From Paragorgia papillata (taxonomy: Eukaryota > Cnidaria > Anthozoa > Scleralcyonacea > Coralliidae): 64,000 bases of DNA. The stretch covers positions 3,801,001-3,865,000 of the forward strand of contig JAWNZC010000337.1 of the NCBI GenBank assembly GCA_035771165.1. Direction: 5' to 3'. The translations under genes were made by a program, and so were the position numbers. How positions within the stretch are numbered: the first letter of the stretch is position 1; the number at the start of each line of letters is the position of its first letter. Below the pieces are notes generated by a model. The model ran no database searches, was not told the origin of the DNA, and saw only the letters and a list, made by a program, of their open reading frames with translations. Shown one piece after another: positions 1 through 12,339 of this stretch.

Positions 1-333
1 ACAAAAGTACATTTTATATGTAAAAAAGGAACTACATTTCCGTATATAAGAGCTGTCATATAATATAACAATTCCTCTGCTTAACACAAAGTGATCAAGG
101 TATATATAGGAATATAACCAAACTGAGTGTAATTCTCAAATTTTATCAGTAATATTTGGTATAACCGGCTGGCGTTGAAACTTATTTTATTTAAGACTGT
201 TTATGGTGTTTAGGTGGTCTTTTAAAAAATTTAAATAGCTTAGAGCAAGAGATGTAGAAAAACAATAAAAGTAACAACACAAAAAAGGAAAATATTGGTT
301 TTATTAAAATGTCACATGGAATATATATGTATA

Positions 334-370
<37 letters not shown>

Positions 371-408
371 TGGGTAAATCTCAAAATTTGAAACGTATTT
401 TGCTTCAG
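1..408. other. AT-rich intron with (TA)n at about 338-365
   Basis: Nothing coding is recognised in this stretch. A short TA dinucleotide microsatellite precedes the first EGF exon. Confidence 0.6.
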
Positions 409-522
409 AATCACCATGTGCTTCTGCTCCATGTCATAATGGTGGAAATTGTACAGATGTTGGCAAGTCCTTCAAGTGCACCTGTCCTCCTGGTTATAGT
501 GGAAAAACATGCAAAAAAAGAG
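409..522 (+). CDS. EGF-like module exon (secreted or membrane protein, partial gene)
   Basis: A ttgcttcag acceptor and a gtaaca donor enclose 114 nt encoding one EGF-like module: [14 protein letters not shown], then [14 protein letters not shown]. All six disulfide cysteines are present, in the C-x4-C-x5-C-x8-C-x-C-x8-C spacing usual for EGF repeats. The exon is phase 1-1, the normal state for shuffled EGF exons. The upstream part of the gene is outside the window, so the protein cannot be named. Many animal adhesion, Notch-like and matrix proteins carry such modules. Confidence 0.9.
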
Positions 523-870
523 GTAACATACTAGTATTACAGTATTTTCGCTATTACAGTATTGATTTCACTCTCAAAACGTCAGTACTTTGTTCTCTAA
601 AATTCAGTTCATCACTCATCATCAAGATTATGTATACTTTGTAACATACAGTACTGTCGTAACAGTTTACATTTAAATTTTATAGTTTGAAGCAGAAAAA
701 GAACTTTAGACAGGAATAAAGCTATATCTTAAAATTTTTATTATAATTTATTGACGACTCCAGCAGACCACTATTTCAAATTGTATATTGTATACAATTT
801 TAAATTGCGATCCGTAAGAGTCATATTTCAAAATATTTTCGTACATAAATATTAATTTTTTCACTTTCAG

Positions 871-984
871 AATCACCATGTGCTTCCACACCATGCCACA
901 ATGGTGGAAATTGTACAGATGTTGGAAAGTCTTTCAAGTGCACTTGTCTTTCGGGTTATAATGGACGAAGGTGCCAGATCAAAG
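871..984 (+). CDS. Second EGF-like module exon of the same gene
   Basis: This exon has the same length (114 nt) and phase as the exon at 409-522 and is very similar in sequence: [14 protein letters not shown], then FKCTCLSGYNGRRC. The six cysteines are kept. The near-identity of the two exons points to a recent tandem duplication of one EGF exon. The acceptor is cactttcag and the donor gtaatg. Confidence 0.92.
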
Positions 985-1539
985 GTAATGTACCTTTTGT
1001 ATGCAACCAACAAAATTAATTTTGTTCAACCTACAATTTGTCGACAATACATTCACAACATAGTGCACACTGCTACTGACCTGTGGTAGGCCGGGTTTAG
1101 GTTTTGGCTCGGTTTCTCCTTTTTTGTTGTGGTGTCACGATTTGGCATTTTTTACTTCAATCCATTACTATCGATTTGATGATTTCGTACTTCCAGTGAG
1201 TTGTAATATATATGGGGAACGTTTCTAATTGCTAGAAACAGCTAGTACTATACAAATACAGTTGATTCAATATTCAAAATATTAGAGTTTTTCAAAGCAG
1301 TAATAAAGTGTAAATGAAACTGTTTGGGTAGGACCTATAGTAGGATACACTAGTGCACATGTATACAATCTCAACTTATTTCAACCTTGTATCCAGACTC
1401 TTTGTCAGTGCTCGCAACTCGCTGGAGCAAGTACTACTGTATTCAGCCATCATTATACCCTCATTATTTTGTGTAAAATAACTGAGAGGATATATGTCCC
1501 CTAAAGGAATACTAAGGGTCACCAATACAGTCCATGAAA

Positions 1540-1832
1540 GTTAAAGTGCATTCAAGATATGTCCCTTCAGATAAACAGCATTGCAATGTATTAATTGGAA
1601 GAACTGAATTTTTTAAATACCTTGGTGTAACCATTCATTAGTCAATGACTTGGTCAGAGCATTTTGACATGATTATCACCAAGACAAGTCAAAGACTCGG
1701 TATTATTAAGAGAATAAAGCATCTGAACTGCCTTTACAAGCAAGCTAGGTTAACCGTATTCAACAGCACCATTCTTCCACTGTTGGACTATGGGGATGTC
1801 GTTGGGGGTGTGAAAACAACGAAAGTTTGAAG
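1540..1832 (+). pseudogene. Non-LTR retrotransposon RT C-terminal remnant
   Basis: The frame at 1,645-1,830 reads MTWSEHFDMIITKTSQRLG and later STILPLLDYGDVV. This is the typical thumb/C-terminal part of CR1/Jockey-type reverse transcriptases (LGVTID..LTWSEH...RLG...LDYGDVVW). Just upstream, KYLGVTIH can be read before a stop. No full RT, endonuclease or 3' tail is present, so it is a dead fragment in the intron of the EGF gene. Confidence 0.75.
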
Positions 1833-2350
1833 AGACATTTGCAACTTCAGCAAAATTAAAAGTGGTTTATCCGTTAATTTTTCTATTTCAATTATAACTA
1901 CTGGTAGCACATGAGTGATGTAAGCATTAAACAATTGAACTTTATTCCAGTAATATAATTAAAATTTGAAGAAGCAGCATCTGGGGGAAGGGGGCAGTGA
2001 GGCCATGCATATTGTGAATTATAACTCCAGGATTAAAATCATCAAAATAGAGCTCATGCAGGTGTAATGTGTGAAAACATCAACTGGCAGACCAAGTACA
2101 AGTCTAGCAAAGCTCTGTATTTTCCCATTGAAATAAAATTCTTACACATATGTTTTATCACCTATAGAAATGAGGCAATTTGATTGGCTAATAATATAAA
2201 TTAGTTTTTGCTACTTTGTTGACTGTGTTTGTTATCTATACTGTACTAACATGTCTTAGACAATCAGTGAGTTAGTTTTACAGAGGTTGACTTGACAGAC
2301 CTGCATGAGTAGTTGTAATTTCAAATATGTTTCTTTGTTATTTTTTCCAG

Positions 2351-2445
2351 TATCCAGAAAAAAGGTAAAAAAGGTAAAAGGAAAAAAAAGGGTAAAAGGA
2401 AAAAAAAGGGTAAAAGGAAAAAAGGGAAAAGGAAAAAAGGTGTAA
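2351..2445 (+). CDS. Probable last exon of the EGF gene: lysine-rich basic tail
   Basis: A strong pyrimidine tract ending in ttttttccag precedes an open frame whose phase fits the 1-nt overhang of the EGF exon at 984. It encodes VSRKKVKKVKGKKRVKG and further K/G/R repeats, ending in TAA at 2,443-2,445. Such a tail could bind heparan sulfate or other polyanions outside the cell. The caution is that the DNA is a purine-rich simple repeat, so the exon needs transcript support. Confidence 0.6.
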
Positions 2446-2570
2446 AAGGAAAAAAACAAGGGAAAAGCAATGAAGTCAAAGGATACAAGTTTTCCATGAT
2501 CTGTAATTCTGTATTCTAATTACAAATATAGGGGACAATTGTAGCTCAGTCAACTATTTGGGATGGGAGA

Positions 2571-2576
2571 AATAAA
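2571..2576 (+). terminator. Candidate polyadenylation signal AATAAA of the EGF gene
   Basis: AATAAA occurs about 125 bases after the putative stop codon of the basic-tail exon. This is a plausible distance, but the motif is common by chance in AT-rich DNA. Confidence 0.4.
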
Positions 2577-3319
2577 ACATATAAAGCATTAAATGGTTGT
2601 TTGTGATGTTTTTCTTCTAGAATTTTGCACCTACAGGTTACAACTAGTTTGTTAGGAAAGGGAAAATGTTTCAGTCTTTTCCGGCAGTGAAATAAATATA
2701 CCTGCATGAGTAAGTTTTTTCAAGACGTCAATATATATGACTTGGAAAAAAACCCACACGTGTGAGTAACGCTCACGTACGTGAATTTTTTTCTCCACAA
2801 ATTACACAAGAAATTATGCTATGACGCATAAATATTAGTATAGGTAATATCATGGTTTCGAGTGCAATTTGGAAAAAACATGCACGAGTGAGTGAGTTTT
2901 TCAATTCAAAGACTATCAAAATGGCAAGAGTCCAAAGGACGAGTGCTATTTGAAGTCGTTGAAAAACTCACGAGTGAATGTTTTTTAATTGCACGAAAAA
3001 CCATGCTATTACTTAATAATGTACATGAAAAGATATCCAAGTTAACTGTACACTTACTTACATTACACTGCCCTTTCGGCAGTGTCCACTCCTTGTATAT
3101 TTGGCCGTTGTTTAAAAACGCTTTGCTTCTTCTACCACTACTCGAGAAAGTTTACTAAAAGCACTAAAATCTTCTAGTTTTCTTGCAGGTACTTTACTTG
3201 GGAACAATAAAAAATAATTAGCTTTAAATTTTAACAAATTGTTCTCCTCCGTTTCAAATCAAACTTGGCCGCCATATTTGTTTATTTTGTTTGTTCATGA
3301 GCTTCATTTTGGAATATGC
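2577..3319. other. Intergenic, nothing recognised
   Basis: AT-rich sequence with scattered cacgtgtgagt-like short repeats (about 2,690-2,960). No gene or clear mobile element is seen. Confidence 0.5.
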
Positions 3320-3475
3320 CCCGCTGCTGCCGCTGCGCTCGCAGAATAAAATTTTGGGCTCATATTTTGAAAATTTGCCTATGTAACCAGGCCTCATTCA
3401 AGATGGCTGCCTGTGCGATTATCTTCTATTAAAATTCTAATGTCAACGAAGAACGGCTAACCCAAACAAAAACCT

Positions 3476-3717
3476 GGGGCCGGTTGTACGAAGGCCGGAT
3501 AGCGCTATCCACTGGATAGCGATTTTTTCAACCTTCGTAAAATTGGCCGTTGATTGTTATGACCTCAGATTAGGATTTGGTATTTATAAACTGAAGTTTT
3601 TAAGATTTATTGTGGGCTCCAGATCCGTAGTTTCACAGCTCTTCGGCCATTTTTACGAAGGTTGAAAAAATCGCTATCCAGTGAATAGCGCTATCCGGGC
3701 TTCGTACAACCGGCCCC
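3476..3717. mobile_element. Palindromic MITE, GGGGCCGGTTGTACGAAG ends
   Basis: The left end GGGGCCGGTTGTACGAAG is mirrored at the right by CTTCGTACAACCGGCCCC. Inner repeats of GGATAGCG/CGCTATCC also pair. The whole can fold into one hairpin. Confidence 0.85.
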
Positions 3718-4049
3718 TGAACTCTAGTCAGAAACCGAGTTTACAGTTTACCAGGCTTCATTGCCTCAAGTTGGTAGACTAGCGGTTAAATATATACAGG
3801 AATGGCTTCGACTTCATATTAGTCAATATTTCATTTAAATATTCTTTTCTGACGTAAACTCGTCAGTTCAGTGGGGTTTGGGTGGTATTTGGGTTAAGTG
3901 ACATTATGGATCGTTTTCACTCGCGTGATCGGTGCCGCCCAGTTGGGGTGGTGAAGCAATACGAAATGTTTGAATAAGAATAGAGTTAAATTCCCATATG
4001 TGCACCAATATGGCCGCCGTGAGTCAGGTGAAAACCGAGAGTAAGATAA

Positions 4050-4391
4050 CAGGGGCGGATCTAGGATTGTTGAAAGGGGGGTGTCCTAGGGCGAAGCCGA
4101 CCCTTTTAGGGGGTTCTGGGGGCATGTCCCCCGGAAATTCTTGAGAGCCATTTGATGGCACGTTTGAGTACTCCGCAGTATAGAAAAAAGGTTATATTTT
4201 TGGGTTACATGTACTTACAGTATAAAATATTTATGTAAACACTTAAAAAACAACAAATGAAAACTGCAACTTCATTTTAACTAGAGCTGTTAGACCTGCA
4301 ATAATTATATTTAGCGTCTTTTAATAATTTTTTCTAGACCAAAGAGGGGGGTGGCTAGCCACCCAATCCACCACCCCTAAATCCGCCCCTG
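4050..4391. mobile_element. MITE with CAGGGGCGGATCTAG terminal repeats
   Basis: The left end CAGGGGCGGATCTAG matches the inverse of the right end CTAAATCCGCCCCTG with small changes. The inner sequence has no ORF. Confidence 0.85.
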
Positions 4392-4651
4392 GATAATCAG
4401 GTAATAATTCCATGTCCTACATAACCCAAGTACTTCATGAAAGCCTTACCCCAACACACAACCTAACCTAAGGATGGCAATTTGTGTAAATAGGACATGG
4501 ACGTATAACCAATAATCACACAGGCAGCCATCTTGAATAAGGCCTGGTTACATGGGCACATTTCTAAAATGCGAGCCCAAAATATTATTCTGCGCTGCGC
4601 TCCGCTGCCAAACGTTTGCGCATGCGTGAATTCAGTAAACATTGCAAGCGC

Positions 4652-5487
4652 GATCGGAAATCAGCCTCCTCCACAGGCCCTATTGCATCATGGACAGGTC
4701 ATACTGTTGAGAAGGCCTGCCATATCCTGTAAACAAAATGGTGACTGGTCCATTATGCACAGCGAGACTAGACCCTAGAGGCGATAGTTTTGAGAGGGCC
4801 TGCAAATTTTTTCCGGCCGCTGTTCGACAAACGTACGTCCAAGTTCTTTAAACACTGTGACCCACCTGGAAATTCGGTCTAAACTTTCTTACAGATCATG
4901 ACAATGAAGAAACCAATATGTTTTAGAATTACCGACCTTCTACCAATAATATTTTTAGCGACAAAAAGGAATTGAAGGGGGAAATATCTGCCGAACAAAA
5001 GCAAATTCGACGGTCAGGAAAGTAACAGGTTTTTTTCGTATTGTTTTTTGGTTTATATAGCTATCGAAGACTGTCAACTGACCAAGAGTTAATGAGATTT
5101 AATTTTGTTAAATTGTAGGCTATAGTGTAGCGTAATTCAAGTTTCAGTTGTTGTGGAAACCGAAAAAGTATAAACCAAAGAGTCTCTGGGTAGACTAAAG
5201 TGTATTTTCGTTGATTATTCCAGCCAAAAGTTGACAAAGTTCAACCGTAATTGCTTTCTTCAACAATTCCTGCATTTTAAAGCTAGGATTCGTATGTCAT
5301 AAGTCTTCAATGGCCTTCAAAATCTTCGGATATAGCCATGGCTATTAACAATGGTAGTTAATTATGCAAATTTATTCCGTGCCAAGTTTTGCCAAATTTT
5401 TTACAGGATCTTGCAGGTCCTAAATTCAGCGTGTGTGACCTGTCCATGATGCAATAGGGCCTGTGGAGGAGGCAGATCGGAAATTGC
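4652..5487. mobile_element. Inverted-repeat element, about 836 bp
   Basis: Arms at 4,652-4,705 and 5,433-5,487 are inverted copies that include CTCCTCCACAGGCCCTATTG. The bases just left of it (GTTTGCGCATGCGTGAATTC) are also found inverted near 51,660, so a related element lies there. Confidence 0.75.
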
Positions 5488-6000
5488 GGCTGTCGACTGG
5501 GACCTAATTCAGGTTGACCTTGGATTAGCTGCGCATGCGTAGAACGAATATCTTGCGTGTAAACGTCATCATTAATACACGCGAGAACAAGCGAGGCAGG
5601 CGCGAGATGAATGAGGAGCGAAGAATGAAGGAGCGTTGTGGTGCACGTGGGTTCATACGATAAAATTACGAAGATAAAGGAAAATAATGGATCCGTTGAA
5701 GAGGATACTTGGGATATTGTAGGATATCAAGCATTTGTTGACTTGGAATCAAATATGGCGAAAAAGTAGACGAAGAACAAGGTGCGATCTAGTATCGTAA
5801 ATTACTAAACTTCCATGTTAAATGACTAAAATTTGTTGTTTGTTGGCCGTTTACTACCCCCAAAAGAAGTCGGGTTGTTTTTTTTGGCAGATGTGTGTAA
5901 CAAATTGGCCTTTAAATGGATTTTAAAGTTCGAATCAGTCGTGGAAAGTATACTTGACGACTGACGAAGTGATGAGTTGACATAAAACAAATCCAAATTA

Positions 6001-9000
6001 TCCACTATGGAGCGTGAATAAAGATCTCAACTATCAGATAACTTTGATTGATTTTTTCTTTGTCTTGATTTTGTTTTTGGCTATATATGGACTTTCAGTT
6101 ATTGTTTTGCGTGTGTGTGTGTTTAGAATTTAGTATTAAAATTTCCAGACGAGTTCGGCCGACAACTTGAGCCAGCACGCACGTGGCCTGCGAACTGACC
6201 CATGAAAGTGGCCGATTGTCTATGCGATTTCCGATCGTGACTAGAAGTGGGTGGCATTGAACTCTAAGTAGACTGGAACGATAACTCGCGTGCACGTTTT
6301 GAAGCCAAAAATGGCGGACATGGGGGCCACCATGCACGTCAACCCCAGTCCCTTTTACTGTATAACCGAGAGAAAATGAAGCTGAATTTGGTGAAATGGT
6401 TTGCAAAAACAGCTTGAAATCAAAGAAAAACTAAACTTGTTAACCACTTTTAGGCTTAAATCAAATTCCAATATACCGTAGAGTAGGTGAACACTGACAT
6501 GACGAGTAAAAACAAGAAAAACAGTAAAAATATAAGCTCTCAAATGAAAGTCAACAATACGCAACCAAAATTGCCATTGGTTTGGACAAATATAAAGAAA
6601 ATACATATGAAACCCAGGTTTAAAATGAAGAGGTTGTTTATAAAAACAGTTGGGTTTTAAATTTCTCAATTTTCAGTAGGAAAAAACCCAACAAAATGCA
6701 CTTTACCGTGTGTTATTACAGCTCTGGAATTTAATACTCTTCGTATCGAAAAATGTCAGATTTAGCATTTCCACAACTGAAACCTGAGCATTATCTTATT
6801 ACTAATTCTTTGCATGACAACCTTCAAACGTTTGAGATAACAAAGAATAATAAGAGAAACCTGCATTTTTCGTACGAGTTTCGGACTCGAATTTTGCTTT
6901 TGTTCGGCAGATATTTAGTCGTTCAATCCATTTTCGTGGGTATAAATTGTTCAGGTACAAGGCCGATAAGCCCAATACATACTAGCTTCTTCGTTATCAT
7001 CTATAAAAAACTTTAGGTCTAAAAAATGGTTGTTTTTTGGAGCGAGTTTTCAGTTTTTCATTGTGCACTTCATAGGTTCTGTTGACGTGCAATGGCAGAA
7101 TGGCTATCCCCAGCGGCCGGAAGTTTGACTTCACCCAATCATAGGGCATGTCTTATGGAGTTAGCGTTTCGGTTTATTTAGAGTTCAATGAATTGTGGCG
7201 ACAACAACCAAACACATCACCAAAAGGACCGCAGGCTCTGGGTACGAAATTACAACCAGACAGTGAAGACTAAGTAAGACTCGACTATTCATTTGTGTTT
7301 TAAAGAAAGGGGTAAAGAAAATTACGAAGGGGTAATTTCAGAATATGTTACAATATTGACAAAGAAGCCATGTACAAATTACGTGCTTATATTTTTAACT
7401 TTTTTGTCGGACGAGTCCAAATATTTCAGTGTTTTCCCGCTCTTTTTTTGAGGACGACCTCGGACGTCGCGCATGCGCAAAACGTGTGGCAGCTGTGTTT
7501 TGTAGAACGTGATTGGCTCTTTTCAGTTTTCGTTTTTGATTGGCTCTATTCGCTTCAAAAATTTGCACTGTATTTCCTTTTTTCTGCACTGTGTTAAAAC
7601 TGCACTGCTCTTAGCCAATCAAAATTGATAATTTTTTTTCATGTATATTATTATACTAGAAATACGTACGTAAACGCAACCCCTCGCGCTCTTATATATT
7701 AGGGCCTGGAAATAGCCACTGCTCTCTGACTTTAAATGAAGTAGCTTTCAAATAGAAAACTGTTTATTTTAATCTTTTTAAAAAGGTACTGAAAAACAAA
7801 GGGAAAGCAGCGCAAAAAAACTTCTTCTCTGCTGGCAGGTCTCCAAAGGAATCGAAAGAGACATCTGCAGACATATATCCGATAACTGTTTTCAGCTTTT
7901 GTACATTTTACAGACCAAAAATTACTTCTTTTCATATCTTTTACTTCAAATTATTAACAAACTATATGGTTCGTATTCGGCCAAGTTTCCAGGTTTTGCT
8001 CGCAGCGTCATGTCGTGGCTTCTAATTGATCTGGACAGGAATATTCCAGTTATAAGGAGGTTTGTCATTGGATAACGCTACTAGTGCTCTATCAATATAT
8101 GTATATATATATACATACATACAAGATTGTTCAAATGATCTCGCATGGACTTTCAAACTCGCTCCACGCGTGTCGAGATTAGCACCCCTCTTTTCGTTTT
8201 CGAAGTTTGTTAAAAAGCCAACGCTTCGTTTCATGAACAAAATAAATAAAATGTTTTACTCATATACCACCTAAAATCCTCTATTGTCCTACCTCGATAT
8301 TTGGTATTATTAAAGCTACTATTTATTTCGATACTTTCAAAATTTAGCAATTTCGTAAACTACATATTTTACGAATGTTTTAATATTCATAATTTTTTAA
8401 GCTACAGGTAACACAAATTCACAAAAAGTAACGCACTAAACTCATTAAGAACACTTTGTCAAAAAGGAAAAATGCCGGAAAATATTGCGGACCAACCGTA
8501 CCTGGATTGTCATGTACTCCCCATTGACATGCGATAGAATACAGCAGCCTTCCTTTGCTACTTTGAAGGGTATGGGAAAAACGTTTTTAAAAACAGACCA
8601 ATGAGATGAACAAACCAATGAAGCCATCTTATAGATGCATTTTTTAAATGTGTGTGACGTCACAAGCTGGGTAAAGCGAAAACTTTAGTTACTCATCAAT
8701 CGAGAAATGGTCTGGAAACTATGGAGACATGATCACGTCTTTGCAAACTTATACACAGTGAGAACAATGCGTATTTCTGCTGTATCATCCAATGCAAATT
8801 GGGTTAAATTACTTAACCGTGTTATTTAAATAATACGAAAAACAAAAGCTTTGTCCACGGTGAGAACTGTTCTAAGGGGCCGTTCATATCAGGCAGGCTA
8901 GCCAGGTTACCGGGCGGCCGGGCTGATTTTATGTCACGAAAATCTTATTACGACTCAGATTTGAGAAATGCAAAATGACATAACAAAGAGTGTGTTTGTT

Positions 9001-9012
9001 TTTCTGTAAATA
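6001..9012. repeat. 3,012-bp tandem duplication, copy 1
   Basis: This copy matches 9,013-12,017 base for base except for a few substitutions (for example at about 6,323, 7,081 and 7,676) and 7 deleted bases in copy 2 near 11,209-11,237. Both copies contain the same short ORFs, none of which resembles a known protein. The near-identity shows that the duplication is recent, or that the copies have been homogenised. Confidence 0.97.
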
Positions 9013-12000
9013 TCCACTATGGAGCGTGAATAAAGATCTCAACTATCAGATAACTTTGATTGATTTTTTCTTTGTCTTGATTTTGTTTTTGGCTATATAT
9101 GGACTTTCAGTTATTGTTTTGCGTGTGTGTGTGTTTAGAATTTAGTATTAAAATTTCCAGACGAGTTCGGCCGACAACTTGAGCCAGCACGCACGTGGCC
9201 TGCGAACTGACCCATGAAAGTGGCCGATTGTCTATGCGATTTCCGATCGTGACTAGAAGTGGGTGGCATTGAACTCTAAGTAGACTGGAACGATAACTCG
9301 CGTGCACGTTTTGAAGCCAAAAATGGCGTTCATGGGGGCCACCATGCACGTCAACCCCAGTCCCTTTTACTGTATAACCGAGAGAAAATGAAGCTGAATT
9401 TGGTGAAATGGTTTGCAAAAACAGCTTGAAATCAAAGAAAAACTAAACTTGTTAACCACTTTTAGGCTTAAATCAAATTCCAATATACCGTAGAGTAGGT
9501 GAACACTGACATGACGAGTAAAAACAAGAAAAACAGTAAAAATATAAGCTCTCAAATGAAAGTCAACAATACGCAACCAAAATTGCCATTGGTTTGGACA
9601 AATATAAAGAAAATACATATGAAACCCAGGTTTAAAATGAAGAGGTTGTTTATAAAAACAGTTGGGTTTTAAATTTCTCAATTTTCAGTAGGAAAAAACC
9701 CAACAAAATGCACTTTACCGTGTGTTATTACAGCTCTGGAATTTAATACTCTTCGTATCGAAAAATGTCAGATTTAGCATTTCCACAACTGAAACCTGAG
9801 CATTATCTTATTACTAATTCTTTGCATGACAACCTTCAAACGTTTGAGATAACAAAGAATAATAAGAGAAACCTGCATTTTTCGTACGAGTTTCGGACTC
9901 GAATTTTGCTTTTGTTCGGCAGATATTTAGTCGTTCAATCCATTTTCGTGGGTATAAATTGTTCAGGTACAAGGCCGATAAGCCCAATACATACTAGCTT
10001 CTTCGTTATCATCTATAAAAAACTTTAGGTCTAAAAAATGGTTGTTTTTTGGAGCGAGTTTTCAGTTTTTCATTGTGCACCTCATAGGTTCTGTTGACGT
10101 GCAATGGCAGAATGGCTATCCCCAGCGGCCGGAAGTTTGACTTCACCCAATCATAGGGCATGTCTTATGGAGTTAGCGTTTCGGTTTATTTAGAGTTCAA
10201 TGAATTGTGGCGACAACAACCAAACACATCACCAAAAGGACCGCAGGCTCTGGGTACGAAATTACAACCAGACAGTGAAGACTAAGTAAGACTCGACTAT
10301 TCATTTGTGTTTTAAAGAAAGGGGTAAAGAAAATTACGAAGGGGTAATTTCAGAATATGTTACAATATTGACAAAGAAGCCATGTACAAATTACGTGCTT
10401 ATATTTTTAACTTTTTTGTCGGACGAGTCCAAATATTTCAGTGTTTTCCCGCTCTTTTTTTGAGGACGACCTCGGACGTCGCGCATGCGCAAAACGTGTG
10501 GCAGCTGTGTTTTGTAGAACGTGATTGGCTCTTTTCAGTTTTCGTTTTTGATTGGCTCTATTCGCTTCAAAAATTTGCACTGTATTTCCTTTTTTCTGCA
10601 CTGTGTTAAAACTGCACTGCTCTTAGCCAATCAAAATTGATAATTTTTTTTCATGTATATTATTATACTAGAAATACGTACGTAAATGCAACCCCTCGCG
10701 CTCTTATATATTAGGGCCTGGAAATAGCCACTGCTCTCTGACTTTAAATGAAGTAGCTTTCAAATAGAAAACTGTTTATTTTAATCTTTTTAAAAAGGTA
10801 CTGAAAAACAAAGGGAAAGCAGCGCAAAAAAACTTCTTCTCTGCTGGCAGGTCTCCAAAGGAATCGAAAGAGACATCTGCAGACATATATCCGATAACTG
10901 TTTTCAGCTTTTGTACATTTTACAGACCAAAAATTACTTCTTTTCATATCTTTTACTTCAAATTATTAACAAACTATATGGTTCGTATTCGGCCAAGTTT
11001 CCAGGTTTTGCTCGCAGCGTCATGTCGTGGCTTCTAATTGATCTGGACAGGAATATTCCAGTTATAAGGAGGTTTGTCATTGGATAACGCTACTAGTGCT
11101 CTATCAATATATGTATATATATATACATACATACAAGATTGTTCAAATGATCTCGCATGGACTTTCAAACTCGCTCCACGCGTGTCGAGATTAGCACCCC
11201 TCTTTTCGAAGTTTGTTAAAAAGCCAACGCTTCGTTCATGAACAAAATAAATAAAATGTTTTACTCATATACCACCTAAAATCCTCTATTGTCCTACCTC
11301 GATATTTGGTATTATTAAAGCTACTATTTATTTCGATACTTTCAAAATTTAGCAATTTCGTAAACTACATATTTTACGAATGTTTTAATATTCATAATTT
11401 TTTAAGCTACAGGTAACACAAATTCACAAAAAGTAACGCACTAAACTCATTAAGAACACTTTGTCAAAAAGGAAAAATGCCGGAAAATATTGCGGACCAA
11501 CCGTACCTGGATTGTCATGTACTCCCCATTGACATGCGATAGAATACAGCAGCCTTCCTTTGCTACTTTGAAGGGTATGGGAAAAACGTTTTTAAAAACA
11601 GACCAATGAGATGAACAAACCAATGAAGCCATCTTATAGATGCATTTTTTAAATGTGTGTGACGTCACAAGCTGGGTAAAGCGAAAACTTTAGTTACTCA
11701 TCAATCGAGAAATGGTCTGGAAACTATGGAGACATGATCACGTCTTTGCAAACTTATACACAGTGAGAACAATGCGTATTTCTGCTGTATCATCCAATGC
11801 AAATTGGGTTAAATTACTTAACCGTGTTATTTAAATAATACGAAAAACAAAAGCTTTGTCCACGGTGAGAACTGTTCTAAGGGGCCGTTCATATCAGGCA
11901 GGCTAGCCAGGTTACCGGGCGGCCGGGCTGATTTTATGTCACGAAAATCTTATTACGACTCAGATTTGAGAAATGCAAAATGACATAACAAAGAGTGTGT

Positions 12001-12017
12001 TTGTTTTTCTGTAAATA
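9013..12017. repeat. 3,005-bp tandem duplication, copy 2
   Basis: This is the second copy of the unit at 6,001-9,012. It runs directly on from copy 1. Its right end continues into an intact MITE, while copy 1 stops in the middle of the same MITE. Confidence 0.97.
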
Positions 12018-12122
12018 TAGCACACGGAGTATTATAATTCCTTTTTGTAGTCAAAGAAAGATTTTCGTGACATAAAATCAGCCCGGTGACCGGGCTAGCC
12101 AGCCTCATATGAACAGCCCCTA
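11878..12122. mobile_element. MITE at the right end of the tandem duplication
   Basis: Inverted arms (about 11,878-11,950 and 12,055-12,122) share GGGGCNGTTCATAT ends and a TTTTATGTCACGAAAATCTT block. A truncated left half of the same MITE lies at about 8,873-9,012. Confidence 0.85.
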
Positions 12123-12339
12123 ATATAAAATCACAGCCCATTATATATAGGCGCTTTGAGGTTTGCAAATGGCCAGTTTATTGAAGAAAATTCCCAAAAC
12201 ATTTAACGGTGGACTTGAGAAGGTACTTTAATAAATTCTATTATAAATTATTTATGACATTCGTCCAAACATTGAAAGAAAATACTGTAAAAGATACATT
12301 CTTACAATAAATATTGTTCTTATTTCTAAACATAAATAC

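Larger units (their letters stand above)
3320..4610. mobile_element. Inverted-repeat element with two inner MITEs
   Basis: Arms at about 3,331-3,424 and 4,512-4,607 are inverted copies sharing the block AGGCAGCCATCTTGAAT and flanks. Between them lie two unrelated palindromic elements (3,476-3,717 and 4,050-4,391). No transposase is coded. Confidence 0.7.

Noticed and set aside
6095..10028. Short ORFs of 87-104 codons, each found twice
   Set aside because: They are identical only because the 3-kb unit is duplicated. No start context or similarity supports a gene.
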